This document shows, piece by piece, positions 45,586 through 57,446 of a stretch of 64,000 bases of DNA. The stretch spans positions 19,320,009 to 19,384,008 of the forward strand of contig NC_035174.2 of NCBI RefSeq assembly GCF_001659605.2, given 5' to 3'. Position numbers and translations under genes: made by a program. Within the stretch, counting starts at the first letter, position 1. Each line of letters starts with the position of its first letter. The notes below the pieces were generated by a model. The model was not told the origin of the DNA. It saw only the letters and a program-made list of their open reading frames with translations, and did no database searches. Origin of the DNA: Manihot esculenta (taxonomy: Eukaryota > Streptophyta > Magnoliopsida > Malpighiales > Euphorbiaceae).

Positions 45586-47340
45586 GAAGTGAGCAAGTCA
45601 TTACGAGAGAATAATTTTTTTTGAATCCATTACGATAATGGAGATAAACTTGAATTGTAAATGGGTTGGAGTGTCTATATTTTATTATAAGATGACTTTT
45701 AGATGAAAGATATTCAATTTTTCCAATAAACGAATTTGTATTGGAATTTAAAAAATAATGGCATGTTCATGTATTGCCATGTTGAATGTCTTTAATGGCT
45801 ATTCTTGAGTTTATAAATGGCAAAAATATCCAGAGTGCATAGTAGCGGAACTTGAATTTATACACAGTCTGAGCAAACTTGTAACTAAAAGTTTTCAACA
45901 AATACTTAATTTGTATAATATATACAAGGCAAAATTAAAAAATAAATACATAAATTCTAATTCAAATTCGTTTAAATAGTTAAATTTCATGATTAAAGCA
46001 TCAAAAATAATATTTAAGTTAAAGAAAATAAACTTATCTAAAATTGAAGAGTGAGAGAAATAATTTAAAATTTCAACTCATTTAATTCAAGCAAAAAGCT
46101 TAAAAGGCTATTAATGGTGTTGAAAATTAAAATGTTCGAGATTGCAATTTATGAAAGAAAATAAATATGTGAAAAATTCTTTTTATACCCTAGTCGGAGA
46201 AGGGTGGAAAGAATTTAATTTTTATTAGAGGTATATATATATATATATTTTATCGAAACCTCTGCCCTCGGTGTATTGGATTTAACCATACAACAGCACT
46301 CTTGATCCAACAGGGAAAATGAGATCAACTCCAATCAATTTTATTTTAATTTCAAATGTGAATGACAACAAGATTAGCTCAAAGACATACTATCTCAACT
46401 TTTCATATCCATAGGACTAGATCCCAACTAGTTTAATCTAGTCATGCTAATCCATCATATACAACTTCAAATCAATCCTAAAAGTATTACCCATAAATAT
46501 TCGCATGGGTTAATTATTCAATAATTAAAATATTCATAATATATATAACTAAATTACATGCATATATAATCATAATGCACAGACATGCCAAAAACATATA
46601 AATACTTTTCAAAATGTAAAAAAAAAAAATCAACATATTCAACTCAAAAAGCTAATAACTAAACTGCTACTACTCCGGTTGGATGTAGGAAGCTAATGAC
46701 TACAAATGAAATATATAAATTACAAAAGTAATAATAACATCCTAGAATTTTGCCGAAATTTCAATGGAGTTTCCTTTGTAATTGGATCAAAACCCATGTG
46801 ATGGAAGAAATTTGCAACAGGTTAGTCTTGAACCCACAACAATTATCAAAATGCCCATTTAGGGTCTACTAGAAACTTAATTCCAAATTAAAATCTTCAT
46901 TTTCAACTCAGGTCTCTAAACTCCGGTTAGTCTAAATAATTCTTTCAAATTCTCCAAAATTTATGAAAATATTCCTAGAGATCCTTTTCAATATCCTCCA
47001 ATTCTTAGATTTTGTTTTGCTTAATTTCTTTAAACTATAAATATTTTATGAAGCAATTTTTAATTCTAGTTTGATGCCAAAACTAGAGAAATTTTTGGAT
47101 TCAAAATAGTGGGTTGAAATCGTTTGGGATTTAAGAGGAGAGAAAAAAATTAGGATGAGTTAACTATTATTTGATAGTATGATAATTGAACATCCTTATT
47201 TGATAGCGATAATATTGAATAAGGTGAGCTCACTCTCAACACACAAACTGTAGGCTAAATCACTCAACGCTAAACCGAAATAACGTCACATATCTCAATT
47301 AGTAATTCTCTCATTATCTTACCTTTCTGGTGATTTCTCG
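45586..47340. other. AT-rich spacer, no gene seen
   Basis: Low-complexity AT-rich DNA with a short (TA)n near 46233-46250. No protein-like frame. Confidence 0.6.
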
Positions 47341-47349
47341 AGATGAACA

Positions 47350-48420
47350 CCAACTTACACATTACCTAACACCATAGATTTTTTTATGTGCAACAAATTG
47401 GTGGAAGCGTGGTTGGCCAACAAGGATTCTAGAAGGGTCTGGGGCGCGTGGGAAGGAGCCAGCAGACTCTGGCTGGCCAACGAAACTTCCAGAAAGATCT
47501 GGTTGGCATGCGGAGGAGCTAGAGGAGTCTGGTTGGCCTACGAAATTTCTTGAATAGGCCAGAAGCGCCCAAGGCAGGTTGGAATCTGCCAAAACGGGCC
47601 AAAAGCTTTTAGGAACCAGCAAGGCAACAGGTTCTCAACAGGCAGCATGGGTCCCACGTGCTGGTTGGCCAACAGGATCTAGAAATTCTCCAGGGATATA
47701 AAATTACAATTTAGTCCCTAAAACTTTTGAAAGGAGAATTCTGACCACAAATTGGTGAAGTCTTTCCCACCACATGTTGAGGAGGTGTAGTTGTCTATAA
47801 ATAGGGCAACTCAGGCAGATGGTAGAAGCCCTTCCAGAAGAAGAAGCCCTTACAGAGAGAAGCCCCTTCCCAACTCAGAATCTCCCTTCCCTATTTTGAG
47901 TCTCCCAGCAGTGAGGAGTGTGCAGTAGCAATTCTGCTAGCTAGGGGCAGAATGCTGCTGGCCAGCCAAGTGGGGAACATCAGTGGTTAGCCAGCCAGCC
48001 AAGCAGTAGGCAGCAATAGGCTGAGCGGGCAGTAGCCACTCCAGCAGAGAAAGTGGTGAGCTGTGAGAGCCCTTTTCCAATAATGTACCTTTGTACCCCT
48101 TTTGTACATGTTGAGCTTGTATTGTAATTGCCAATTGTTTGAGTGAACGAAGCTCTTGATTTTTCCTTCCACTATTTGTGTTGCCATTACCATTGTGTTG
48201 CCACAATTATTAACATTTCGCTGTGCAAGTCCGAAGGCTGAATGTACAATCTGATATGGGGCTATTGATGGGGTGAAAGGCTGACTTAGCCTTGGGGGAA
48301 GGCTAAGTGTTGCACGGGCTCTTGGAGATGGACAGAATTTCCAGTCCACTGGCAAGGGACGTGACATTGAGCATTTGAATCGACTTGGGCTGTCACTTAA
48401 GCAATTGGTCAATAGAGTAG
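47350..48420 (+). repeat. Probable solo or truncated LTR (edges approximate)
   Basis: A higher-complexity, GC-richer block in AT-rich spacer. It has a TATA box TATAAATA at 47796-47803, a downstream AGAAG/CCCTTCC-rich leader, a polyadenylation-type region near 48085-48130, and a segment near 48220-48365 ending GGGACGTGACA. The layout of U3, TATA, R and U5 is that of a plant LTR. No internal protein, primer site or partner copy is found, so a solo LTR is most likely. The left half has repeated GGTTGGCCAAC and TCTAGAAG-type motifs. Confidence 0.6.
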
Positions 48421-48429
48421 CCTAGAAAC

Positions 48430-50426
48430 ATGTAAACAAAGTGAGCTAAGAGTAGATTAGCCCATGGACCCGTTTAGAACTAAAACTGAACTGGTTTAAT
48501 ACGAAACAATATAAGTCAAGCTCCTTGTAATCAAAACATTCTGATTTTTAAATTGTAAATCTGAAAAAGTATAATTTAGAAAAAAAAAAATTATATATAT
48601 TTGCCAAACTTCACCAATAAAGTAAAAAATGCGTATAATAATTTAGAAAAAAAATTATTTAGTATTTAATATATGAAAATTGTATTTATTAATCTATCAT
48701 ATTTAAAATGTTATTTCTAGCTTCTTAATACTAAATTTTATTATTTAGCATTTAACTTCCAAGTTAATTTCTAATGTTATTTCTAGCTTCTTAATATTTT
48801 TGGGCCAGAAACATTTTTCTATGGAAGTGGCGTTTTTATTCTTTTAATAAAACATTATTTAAAAAAAAAAAAAAAGAAAAGAGTTGTGCTCTGAACAGTG
48901 CAATTGCCTTAGGAATTGTAGTTGAAATTGATGATTTAACCATTTTATCCTTAGGTGTTGGTGTTTTTTTTTATAAATTAAATTTTAGTGTTTTAATTTA
49001 ATTATAATTAACGAATCGATTCTTTTTTTTTAACTGAATACTTAAATTTTGAATTTTAAATTTTAATATAATTAATAGGTCGATCCTATAATTTTAAAAT
49101 AGAACATTTAAATGATCACTCTATAATTAGTTTATTCAGACTTCAATTCTTTCATCCATTTCTTGGAATTAAAAGGGTTGAAATATCTTTATTATCTCGT
49201 CTTTAAATTAAAAATATTAGAGTTAGGATTTCATCCATTTTTTCTTATCTATTAAAATTTAAACATTTTGTTCCTTCATTTTTCATTTTGAAAAACACTC
49301 AAGTCTCCATTAATTTTTTTCCCGTTTATCTCATTCAACTAGTTTTTAACTCTTTTTATCCTTCAATTTTTATTTATTAAAATACTTTAGTACTTGATAA
49401 CATCAAAATTTTCAAAAAATGTTTAGTATTTCAGCTATTTTTAAATGGTATTAAGTAATCTTAATAGGCCGTAAACTTTTACAAATATTATTTTAGGAAG
49501 AAATTTTATTTTAAGAAAGTTTGGTCATCCACTAACTTTGAGCTAATATTTATAATGGATAGAAAAATTATAATTTTAACCGGATTGAATATAGAGGGAT
49601 TTAAGAATTCAATTTTAAAAATATAAGGACTAATATGTTAATTACGCTAAAATTCAGAAACTAAAGTATAGTTCATGCAATATAAAATGGTTTACTTATA
49701 TTGACAATAATTTAAGTGTTCATGAATGTATTTTAGATATTTGAAATATTTATCCTCCGTACGATAACTCTGATGGTGGCACTTTTCTTCAACGGTACTT
49801 GTTTTGTTTCTTGTTCTTGTTTTCTTGATTGTATGGCGAGTCTGATGGTGGTTGATTTTTAGCAGTGACCGTTCGTTCTTGCCATTTAGAGTCTATTTGA
49901 TTGATTTGGTCTATCTATTTTGATTTGTGATGGTAGTGGTTTGAGTGGTTTATTTTATGAATTTCATTTTAAAGATTTTAATTTTTCTAAATCTGCATTT
50001 GTATCTTATCACTTAGGCGTTTGGCTTATGTATCATCGATTTTTTATTGGACCTCGTTAATACAAGCTTCTTATATAGTAAAAAAAAAAAAACACAATAT
50101 TTACTCATTTGTAATTAATATTTATCCTACGGTGGGGCTGAGCTTCTAGAATGTAAGGACATATTGAGAAACAAGACTATGAGAAAAGAAAAAGTTGTTG
50201 ATTAGAGAAATTTTTCGCTAAACCACGTGTTGTATAATTTAGGAGTAAAATTGGTATTTTAACTTTAATAATATTAAACTCATATTTTGCAGATTTAAAA
50301 TTTATTTATTTTTAAATTTAAATAATCTAATATTACTCATAAAACACTTTTTTTTAATTTAAAATTTATATTCTCCAAATTTAAATAGTCTGAGATATAA
50401 TTTCAATTATAAAATAAATTAGTAAT
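48430..50426. other. AT-rich spacer, no gene seen
   Basis: Long A/T runs and no protein-like frames. The short direct repeat TTATTTCTAGCTTCTTAATA (near 48709 and 48778) is the only structure noted. Confidence 0.6.
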
Positions 50427-50923
50427 TGATAATCTGAGATCCAGAAAATAGGGTTTTACAATAGGTTCTGTAAGACTGAAAAAACTTAGACCTAGAGGAG
50501 AGTATTTCTCCTTTTATATGTTTCCTTTTGGCAGCTAGTGACGTGTAGCAGAACGTGTATCATTGGACCACCTGTCTCTGCTACGTTGATACGGACGTAC
50601 GAGGGAATCAGATCTCTGTTCCATGCATAACGGCCTCTGATTCTCCCCAGGTACTCATGCGGATGGTCCCACAAAGCGAATGGGCTGAACTCCTTCTGGG
50701 TTCCGAGCTGTGCCAGAAGATAAGGATAAGACTAGGCCCAGAGGGGATCTGTTCATTGGGCCGAATGAGCTGGGCCGGCCTGATTGGAGAATCTGACTGG
50801 AGTCCGGTCTTTGAGCTGAGCGGGCTGGACCTGACTCTAAAAAGAGATTTAAAAGCCTTCAGATTATTGGCTGTCCTAATGGGCCTGGCCTTAGTCCGGG
50901 GTGAAGAAACCCAGCGGTCATCA
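50427..50923 (-). repeat. Element E 3' LTR (about 497 bp, inferred)
   Basis: In element orientation it begins TGATGACCGCTG after the purine run AAGGTAAAGGGGCAAT and ends GATTATCA, giving TGAT...ATCA termini. A TATA-like ATATAAAAGG lies on the minus strand near 50510-50520. With no partner LTR in the window the edges are inferred from polypurine tract and termini. Confidence 0.6.
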
Positions 50924-50939
50924 ATTGCCCCTTTACCTT
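50924..50939 (-). other. Polypurine tract of element E
   Basis: Minus-strand AAGGTAAAGGGGCAAT directly before the inferred 3' LTR. Confidence 0.65.
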
Positions 50940-51762
50940 CTCGTCAGTTATTGCTTCGACTGATGAGGGGGTAAATCCCAAGAATCATTATGACCGCGTC
51001 TGTTTATGTACTGCTTCCTTCGTAATGCCTTTTCATCTTTTCGTCCTTTTGACTTTCGAGTCCCCTCTGTCTTTTTCCATTTCTGGCTTTCCTCTATTCT
51101 TTGTGCGTACTATCGTTTTCACTTTCTTACTTTTATTTTCCAGATACGCATTCCTTCCTTTTCTATGAATATCCTTTAAGGATCCTGACGCCCTAGCCTA
51201 GAGTCTAGCATCACATCGTTCAGCATAAGAACCTCTTTCTCGGAGTATCTCTCGATATCGCCCCCTTCTTCCCTTTCAGGACCTTCGCCAGGATGGAGAG
51301 GTCTTTCCTTCTGATCCATATACCTCTGGTATAATCGATCCTCATGCAGGTGTGAACTCCTTTCTCTTATTCCTTTTCTTCCATGGGATTTTTATAGCAT
51401 TTCGAGATTGCTTCTCAAGTGTCAGCCACTAATTTTATTCTCTTCGTATTTTCTTTTGAACCTATCTGTTCGGGCGGGGGTTTCACGTTCATGAGGCATC
51501 CGCTTGGTACCTTATTCGGGCTGGTCAAGGCGAGCCGAAAGTTTTATTACCTTGTCCCTTATAGATGTCCGTTTTGATCTTGCTTTTGTGATTCTTGTTG
51601 AGAGCCGTTCTGACTTGCCCCTATTTTGGATTTTTTGCAGTTTCTTAGGTGAAGATGAATTAGATTGAACCCCCTAAAATTCTTACGCTGTCCAGGGGGA
51701 GCCTGAATGTAGCCCCGGACGCCCTCCTGATTGGGCGATCGGCGGGGGGGTTTATCCAGCTA

Positions 51763-52233
51763 GTGACCGAAGTTATATCGTTCGGGTCGTCCAGCCGGCC
51801 TCCTTCTCTTGTTCCTGCCCAAGCTCCGGAGCCGAGCTCTCGCAGTGCCGAATCTTTAAGGCAGCCAAGTATTGACAAGTCCGTTTCAGCCGTGCTGGTT
51901 GTTCAAGCTCTCAGGTTCTCTCGGGCTTCAAGGCCGAGCGGGGACTCCGGTTTGACGACAGCGAAGCCTGCCCCGTCTTTTAGCGATGCTTCTGGAGAGA
52001 GGCCTGAGGCCTTCATAGCTGAGATGGGGACCCTTGCTAGCAGGACTGAGATCGCCTCTGTGAGGAATGTCTATGGGGTCCCTTCCGAGGTCGGTCCGAC
52101 TGCCGAGGATAGGGAACTCAACATTGTGGATGATGGGGGTGTAGCGGAGAAGGTCGGAGGCAAGTGTCCTATTCTCCTCAAAGTGCTTGTCTTGGTTCGC
52201 GCTCCAAAGAAGTCTTGGGCTTCCGAAAGATAG
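51763..52233 (+). CDS. Candidate antisense ORF in E's 3' region (156 aa), unknown
   Basis: A frame antisense to E, Ser/Pro/Ala-rich at the start (PPSLVPAQAPEPSS) and without a domain I recognise. It lies between integrase and the 3' LTR, where some Tat-lineage elements are reported to carry extra antisense frames. Plus-strand context is suggestive: TTTTTTGCAG acceptor-like site near 51640, a second short frame at 52436-52621 ending GWRVGDL, then AATGAAA-type 3' signals near 52758. GC-rich DNA can give such frames by chance. Function unknown. Confidence 0.35.
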   Translation: MTEVISFGSSSRPPSLVPAQAPEPSSRSAESLRQPSIDKSVSAVLVVQALRFSRASRPSGDSGLTTAKPAPSFSDASGERPEAFIAEMGTLASRTEIASVRNVYGVPSEVGPTAEDRELNIVDDGGVAEKVGGKCPILLKVLVLVRAPKKSWASER

Positions 52234-53172
52234 GCTCCTGTCTTTCTTTCTCCCGGGGAGGAGGAGAGGATTCTCGTGGTGCCCCTGATGTCTGCTCATG
52301 ACTCAAACTCATGAAATAACATGGTTTTTGAGGCTTACTGTGAGATACAAGATGCTGTTCACACACGTAATATTAGCAAGGGTAATCTGCTAAAATTAGT
52401 CCAACATAGTATGTGTGTAGATTTGCAACATTCACTTGTTCCATTGCTCTTCAGAATGCCTCGTCAATTTTCCTCGGCTTGCTCGAGTGTATCGCGCATC
52501 ACACTTGGGCGACAGGAAGCCTGCTTATGACGGAACAGTGAGAGATGCTTATGGGGATCAACTTGTTCAGCTCTCCTATAATAACGAGATAGAGCTCGGT
52601 TGGCGAGTAGGGGACCTCTAAGGGAGTATAAGGAGTCCGCCAAGCTAAAAAGGGGACAGGGTAGATAATAGTGCCTCTGGTTGTGTAAGTCCTTTGAGGA
52701 CATTTTTTCCTTCAGTGGAGTAGGCACTTGTAACATGCTATAAATGTACTTTTCTTTTAATGAAACTTTATTCTTATTTTGCTTGTTTTCTTCTTTTTGC
52801 TTTCAAACTCATCAGAACTAGAATTCTACTAATTGACTGAACTTTTGGCTTATAGACTCATTTATTTTGCTAAGGCATTCTTATCTGTAAGCTCTTTCCG
52901 GGCTGGACTATCCTTACCTATAAGCTCTATTTTTAACATGGGGCTGGACTCTCGTCCTGCAAGTTCTTATGATTCTTGCAAGGACAGCCTCATTTTTCTC
53001 TTATTACTTCATTATTATGAGCTCGGTCATACAGCCCTTGTTTAATAGTAGTGTGTCAGATTGCGTACCTTTGAAGGTGATAAGCAGAGCTGGCCTTTTT
53101 GTTCTTAGTTCCAATTTCGATAAGAGCTGAAACTGGGCTTTCATCTGCTCATGCCTTTGGATTTTTCCTCGA

Positions 53173-53190
53173 ATTGCCCCCTTTACCTCC
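53173..53190 (-). other. Second polypurine-tract-like copy in element E
   Basis: Minus-strand GAGGTAAAGGGGGCAATT and its neighbourhood (to GAGGGGGTAAATCCC at about 53215-53229) repeat the arrangement found at 50924-50980 next to the 3' LTR. The two copies are about 2.2 kb apart and flank the antisense frame. Confidence 0.65.
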
Positions 53191-53666
53191 TCAGCATTTA
53201 TGGCGTGAGTGGTGAGGGGGTAAATCCCTAAACTTCATTTGGAATGGCGCTGCTTCAATTTAGATGATTTTGCCTCTCTGTCTGGTGATGAGTTCGGGTA
53301 TCTGGTCTCCTTTGAGGTTATCCTTTGTTAGTTGGTGCGGTGTGGGCTGTATGCCCCACTGGGAGGGGGAGTTCGGCTGTGTTATCGTTGTCCTCTCCCA
53401 GGGTTGTTTTTGCTAAGCATTTATTTATTATGAGTTGATCCGAGCTGTGGGTGGGATCATTTGCTTTTATCGTGAGTTCGCCCGTTCAGCTGACCAAGGA
53501 GCTCGGACTTTTGTTGTTTACTTGGATTTTCGTGCTACAGCTTTTGTACTGTTTGTGTGATGGGCTCATGAGTTCAGAAATTCTCCTTCTTTTTTGTGAA
53601 GTCAGGGCTTAATTTTTGGCTTTCTTGACGAGCTTCAGACGGGCTGTATTTCAGGGCTCCCGGTCA

Positions 53667-53794
53667 TTTTTGTTCTGAGAAAATTTTGTTGATCCCGTCT
53701 GCCGTTTTTGCTCCAGGAGATCTTACGGGATCCTAGCCGTTTTTGCTCCGGAGAGATCTTGTTGATCCCGCCGGCCGTTTTTGCTCCAGGAGAT
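53667..53794. repeat. 73-bp tandem array of E, left part
   Basis: Units beginning GTTGATCCCG at 53688 and 53761 with inner GCCGTTTTTGCTCC motifs. The array is cut by F and continues at 59953. Confidence 0.92.
53790..53794. other. Left target-site duplication of element F (GAGAT)
   Basis: GAGAT before TGATCAAGC; repeated at 59948-59952. Confidence 0.95.
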
Positions 53795-55285
53795 TGATCA
53801 AGCATAATTTAGCCACATTTTTATGATCTTTATTATTGTTTATTTACATATTATTTAGCTTAATTTATGGTTTTTACCTTATTTTTACAGAAAAGGAAGA
53901 AATTGGAAAAATGGAGAAAAAGTGCAGAAAATGACAGAAAAATGATTGGGTCAGTGATTTGCCCAAATCACTGCCCAAATCAAGCTGAAGCAGAAACCTG
54001 GAGGCAACAGGCAGAAGTGATTGGGTCAGTGATTTGCCCAAATCACTCGTAGAAACTGGTCAAATCACTCGCAGAAACTGCCCAGATCACTAGCAGAGAT
54101 AGCACAGACTTGCAGAAAGTGATTGGACCAGTGATTTGCCCAAATCACTGCCCCGATCACAATGACAGCATAAAATACAGCAGAGCGGGAAATTGTTCAG
54201 GAAACCGAATTTTGAGTTTTCAGAAGTCCAAATCCAACTCAATCACTACCAAAATAATTCCAAGAGCCACTAAAGAGTTTCTCACTTAAGGAATTCCAGT
54301 TGCAATTAAATTCAACATCAAAAGAGGAATCACAAGCCAAATTAAAAAGGGATTTCAAAACCCTAGAAGGATGGAATTCTTCAGCTATAAAAGAGCAACC
54401 TCCAAACCAACAAGGGGCATCTTCTGATCTGCTACTCAGCATCCTCTCCCCTCACCAGGAATTCTGCAGCTTCTTTCTTCTTCCTTTCTTTTCATCTTTT
54501 GTGTATTTTAGTCACCATGAGTGGCTAAATTCATTCTTTTCTAGTTGAAGTTGAGAATATTCAGATTTGTGATGAATTGGGAGGTTTAATACTCCATTGT
54601 TGAACTCTTGTTTATTTCAATATTTATGCAATCTGATATTTTCCATAGTTATTACTTTGCTTTTAGAATCAATAAGGGCCCATTACTTTTAAATTGCTTA
54701 AGTGATAAATTGTTTGAATGATTTAGGTCTGTAATTGCTTAAATTGTCTAAACATAAATATAATCAATTGCATAACCTAGTCTTGACCACGCTGTTGGTA
54801 AGGATAGAATTGGGTTTCTCTAAGTCTTAATGCGATCAACAGTTGTTCGATGCTAAATGCCCCAAGGACGTTCCTTGTTGATCAGTGTTTGATTAGCGAA
54901 CGTTTCCTAATCAAACTATAACTAAGGAGGAATTTGGATTGTGAGAAGCGTCTTCCACAACCAAAACTGATTTATTGAAATCAAATAGGAGTCTTTAATA
55001 ATCAATGATCAATTCTGAACAAACTGAATCAGACTCACACTTCAGCTAGAATCTCCTTCTCATTGAAATTCCTTTTCAATTAAATTATTGTTCTCTTTTG
55101 CTTTTAGATTTTAACTCATCAAAACCAAACCCCCTCTTTTACTTACTTGTTATTAGTTGCCTTAGTCATTATTAGGAAGATACTTGGTGTCAATTCCCTG
55201 TGGTTCGACCCTATTGCCACTATTTACAAATTTATTTGTTGATTGATAATAGGTTTATTTTTGACGGTTTCGACAACCGTTATCA
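53795..55285 (+). repeat. Element F 5' LTR (1491 bp)
   Basis: Begins TGATCAAGCATAATTTAGCC and ends ACCGTTATCA. Contains three copies of AGTGATTTGCCCAAATCACT (53953, 54028, 54130) plus half-copies. Confidence 0.95.
53953..54160. repeat. 20-bp palindrome cluster in F 5' LTR
   Basis: AGTGATTTGCCCAAATCACT, 9-bp arms around CC, at 53953-53972, 54028-54047 and 54130-54149, with half-sites CAAATCACT and CAGATCACT between. Confidence 0.95.
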
Positions 55286-55290
55286 AAAAT

Positions 55291-55308
55291 TGGCACCGTT
55301 GCCGGGGA
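55291..55308 (+). other. Primer binding site of element F (tRNA-Asp type)
   Basis: TGGCACCGTTGCCGGGGA lies five bases from the LTR. It matches the Asp-tRNA complement used by Athila elements (TGGCGCC...) with one G-to-A change. Confidence 0.85.
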
Positions 55309-55410
55309 TTTGATCTAAGTAACGTATTTTCCTTTTATAATCAGGGCTGATCATAAAGAAGCTCTTCTTTACGATCCAGAAATTGAACACACTGCCAAGA
55401 TCTTACAAGC

Positions 55411-57396
55411 ATGGCTACGGTAAGTATGTCTTTTCTCTCTTCTCAAATTTCTGAACTAACCTCTATTGTGAGAAATTATGGTCAAGCTCGACAAGTTCAA
55501 CAACTTCAACAAGCACATGCATTTGAAGGATTCTATGGACAGCCAAGACATAATCCCTACCTTGACACATACAATACAGGTTGGGGAGACAATCTGAGCT
55601 ATGGCTATGCTAGGACAGACCACTACCATGACTACCAAAGAGATCTGCAATATAATCCAGGTTGGAGGGACCATCCAAATTTCAGTTATGCAAGGGGGAA
55701 TCAATATCCAAGCTACCAGCAAAGGAACTAAGCTCAAGTTGCACCTCAGAACCCCAATGCACCTCTTGAAGAGATTGTGAAGAATTTAGCAAATACTGTG
55801 CAAAGTCTTGAGAAACAAGTGAGCCAAATGGCCACTTCAATGAGCAAATTTGAGTCTCAAGGGAAGCTACCCTCCCAAACTGAGATAAATCTAAGACAAA
55901 ATGTTAGTGCCATCACATTGAGGAGTGGAAAAGAGCTGCAAGACAGCAAGGTTGAGAAATTGAAGAAACAGGCCATGGAAGAAATTCTGCTAGAAAGTGA
56001 TCAGGGCAGTCGATTTGCCCAAATCACTGGTCCAATCACCAGACAGACTGATCTGCCCAACAGTGATTTGCCCAAATCACCAAACGAATTGCCCAAATCA
56101 CCAGATCAGGCAGAGTCCAGCCAAAAGCAGAAAATACAGCAACCAATAGAAAAATTCAAGGTACCTCCTCCCTTTCCAAAGAGATTTGCAAGATCTCAAA
56201 AAGAAAAAGAGGAGAAAGAGATACTTGAGACACTCCGCAAGGTGGAAATCAATATACCTCTACTTGATGCTATCAAACAAATACCAAGGTATGCTAAATT
56301 TCTCAAAGAGCTATGCACCAATAGGAGGAAACTTGCTGAACATGAAAAGGTAAGTGTGGGGGAGTGTGTTTCAGCTGTTATCCAAAGGAAACTTCCAACC
56401 AAATGTAAGGATAGAGGAATGTTTGCCATTTCATGCAAAATAGGCAACATAGGGATAAAGAAGGCCATGTGCGACCTTGGGGCATCAATCAATGTTATGC
56501 CACTTTCCATTTTTAACTTGTTGAATGCAGGTACACTCAAGGGCACCAGCATTGTGATCCAATTGGCTGACCGATCCATCGTCCATCCCAAGGGAGTGCT
56601 AGAAGATGTGTTGGTACAAGTTGACCAACTAGTCTTCCCAGCAGATTTTTATGTGATTGACATGGAGGAGGATAAGGGCAAAATCACCTCTGACATCCTA
56701 CTTGGGAGACCATTCTTGAGCACAGCCAGAACAAAAATTGATGTGCATGATGGCACACTAACCATGGAGTTTGAAGGGGAAATTATCAAATTTAATGTTT
56801 ATGATGCCATGAAATTTCCCAATGATGTTTCTCATGTTTATGGCCTTGATGTCATTGATGATTTAAGTCAAGAAATTTTTGATTTTGATCAAGAAAACTT
56901 ACTTTATGAAGGTCTTTGCAGGAGAGAAGAAGTGGACAGCAACACCAAGATAGACCAGATGGAGTACTGTTCACAGCTGGTTACAGGTGATTTGCCCAGC
57001 GATCTGCCCAAATCACCCAGACAATCTGCCCAAATCAGTGAGCAGACAGACTTAACAGAAAGTGATTTGACCAGTGATTTGCCCAAATCACTGGGCAAAT
57101 CAGACAGCAAGCAGACAGAAAACCAGCAGATAGAGAAAGCACCAGATCTGAAACCCTTGCCTAGCCACCTCAAATATGCCTACTTGGGGGCTGGAAATAC
57201 ACTTCCAGTAATTATTTCCAACCAGCTCAGCCAAGAAGAAGAGGAAAAGCTCCTTGATGTGTTGAAAGCAATTGGGTGGACCTTGGAGGACATAAAAGGC
57301 ACCTCAAGACCATTCGGTGGAGGCTCAAGACAGGATGCAGCACATGGAAAGCATGTTGCAGCTGCTGGTTCAACACTTTCTGCCCACAGACCATGA
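55411..57396 (+). pseudogene. Element F gag C-terminus-protease frame with one stop
   Basis: One frame interrupted by TAA at 55729. It begins MATVSMSFLSSQISELTSIV and holds a Tyr/Asn-rich gag tail, ITLRSGKEL (an Athila hallmark), repeated DLPKSP peptides, then the aspartic protease with CDLGASINVMPLSIF near residue 355 and ILLGRPFL. It reaches the start of the RT region (LKYAYLGAGNTLPVIISNQL, IGWTLEDIKG) and switches to unrelated residues before TGA at 57394. The Retrotrans_gag core expected upstream is missing: DPEIEHTAKIL ahead of the ATG looks like the original gag N-terminus, joined here to the tail. GGTAAGTATG right after the ATG is a strong splice-donor match. Confidence 0.85.
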
Positions 57397-57446
57397 CAGC
57401 CAGTGATTTGGCTGGGTGATTTGCCCAAATCACCTGCTCAAATCAC
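56010..57446. repeat. Scattered copies of the GTGATTTGCCCAAATCAC motif in F internal region
   Basis: Full or near-full copies at about 56014-56031, 56066-56083, 57073-57092 and 57417-57434, with half-copies near 56093, 56985-57045 and 57061-57110. In the coding frame they specify the DLPKS/SDLPKSP repeats. Confidence 0.9.

Noticed and set aside
47937..48412. Overlapping minus-strand frames of 89 and 141 codons in the solo LTR
   Set aside because: They run antisense through R/U5-like sequence and look like translated repeats.
50427..50923. Confident target-site duplication for element E
   Set aside because: The partner LTR is outside the window; the flank GTAAT (50422-50426) cannot be tested here.
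54239..54548. Frames of 67 and 82 codons repeated in both F LTRs (also 58895-59204)
   Set aside because: Duplicated only because they lie in the LTRs; no protein features.
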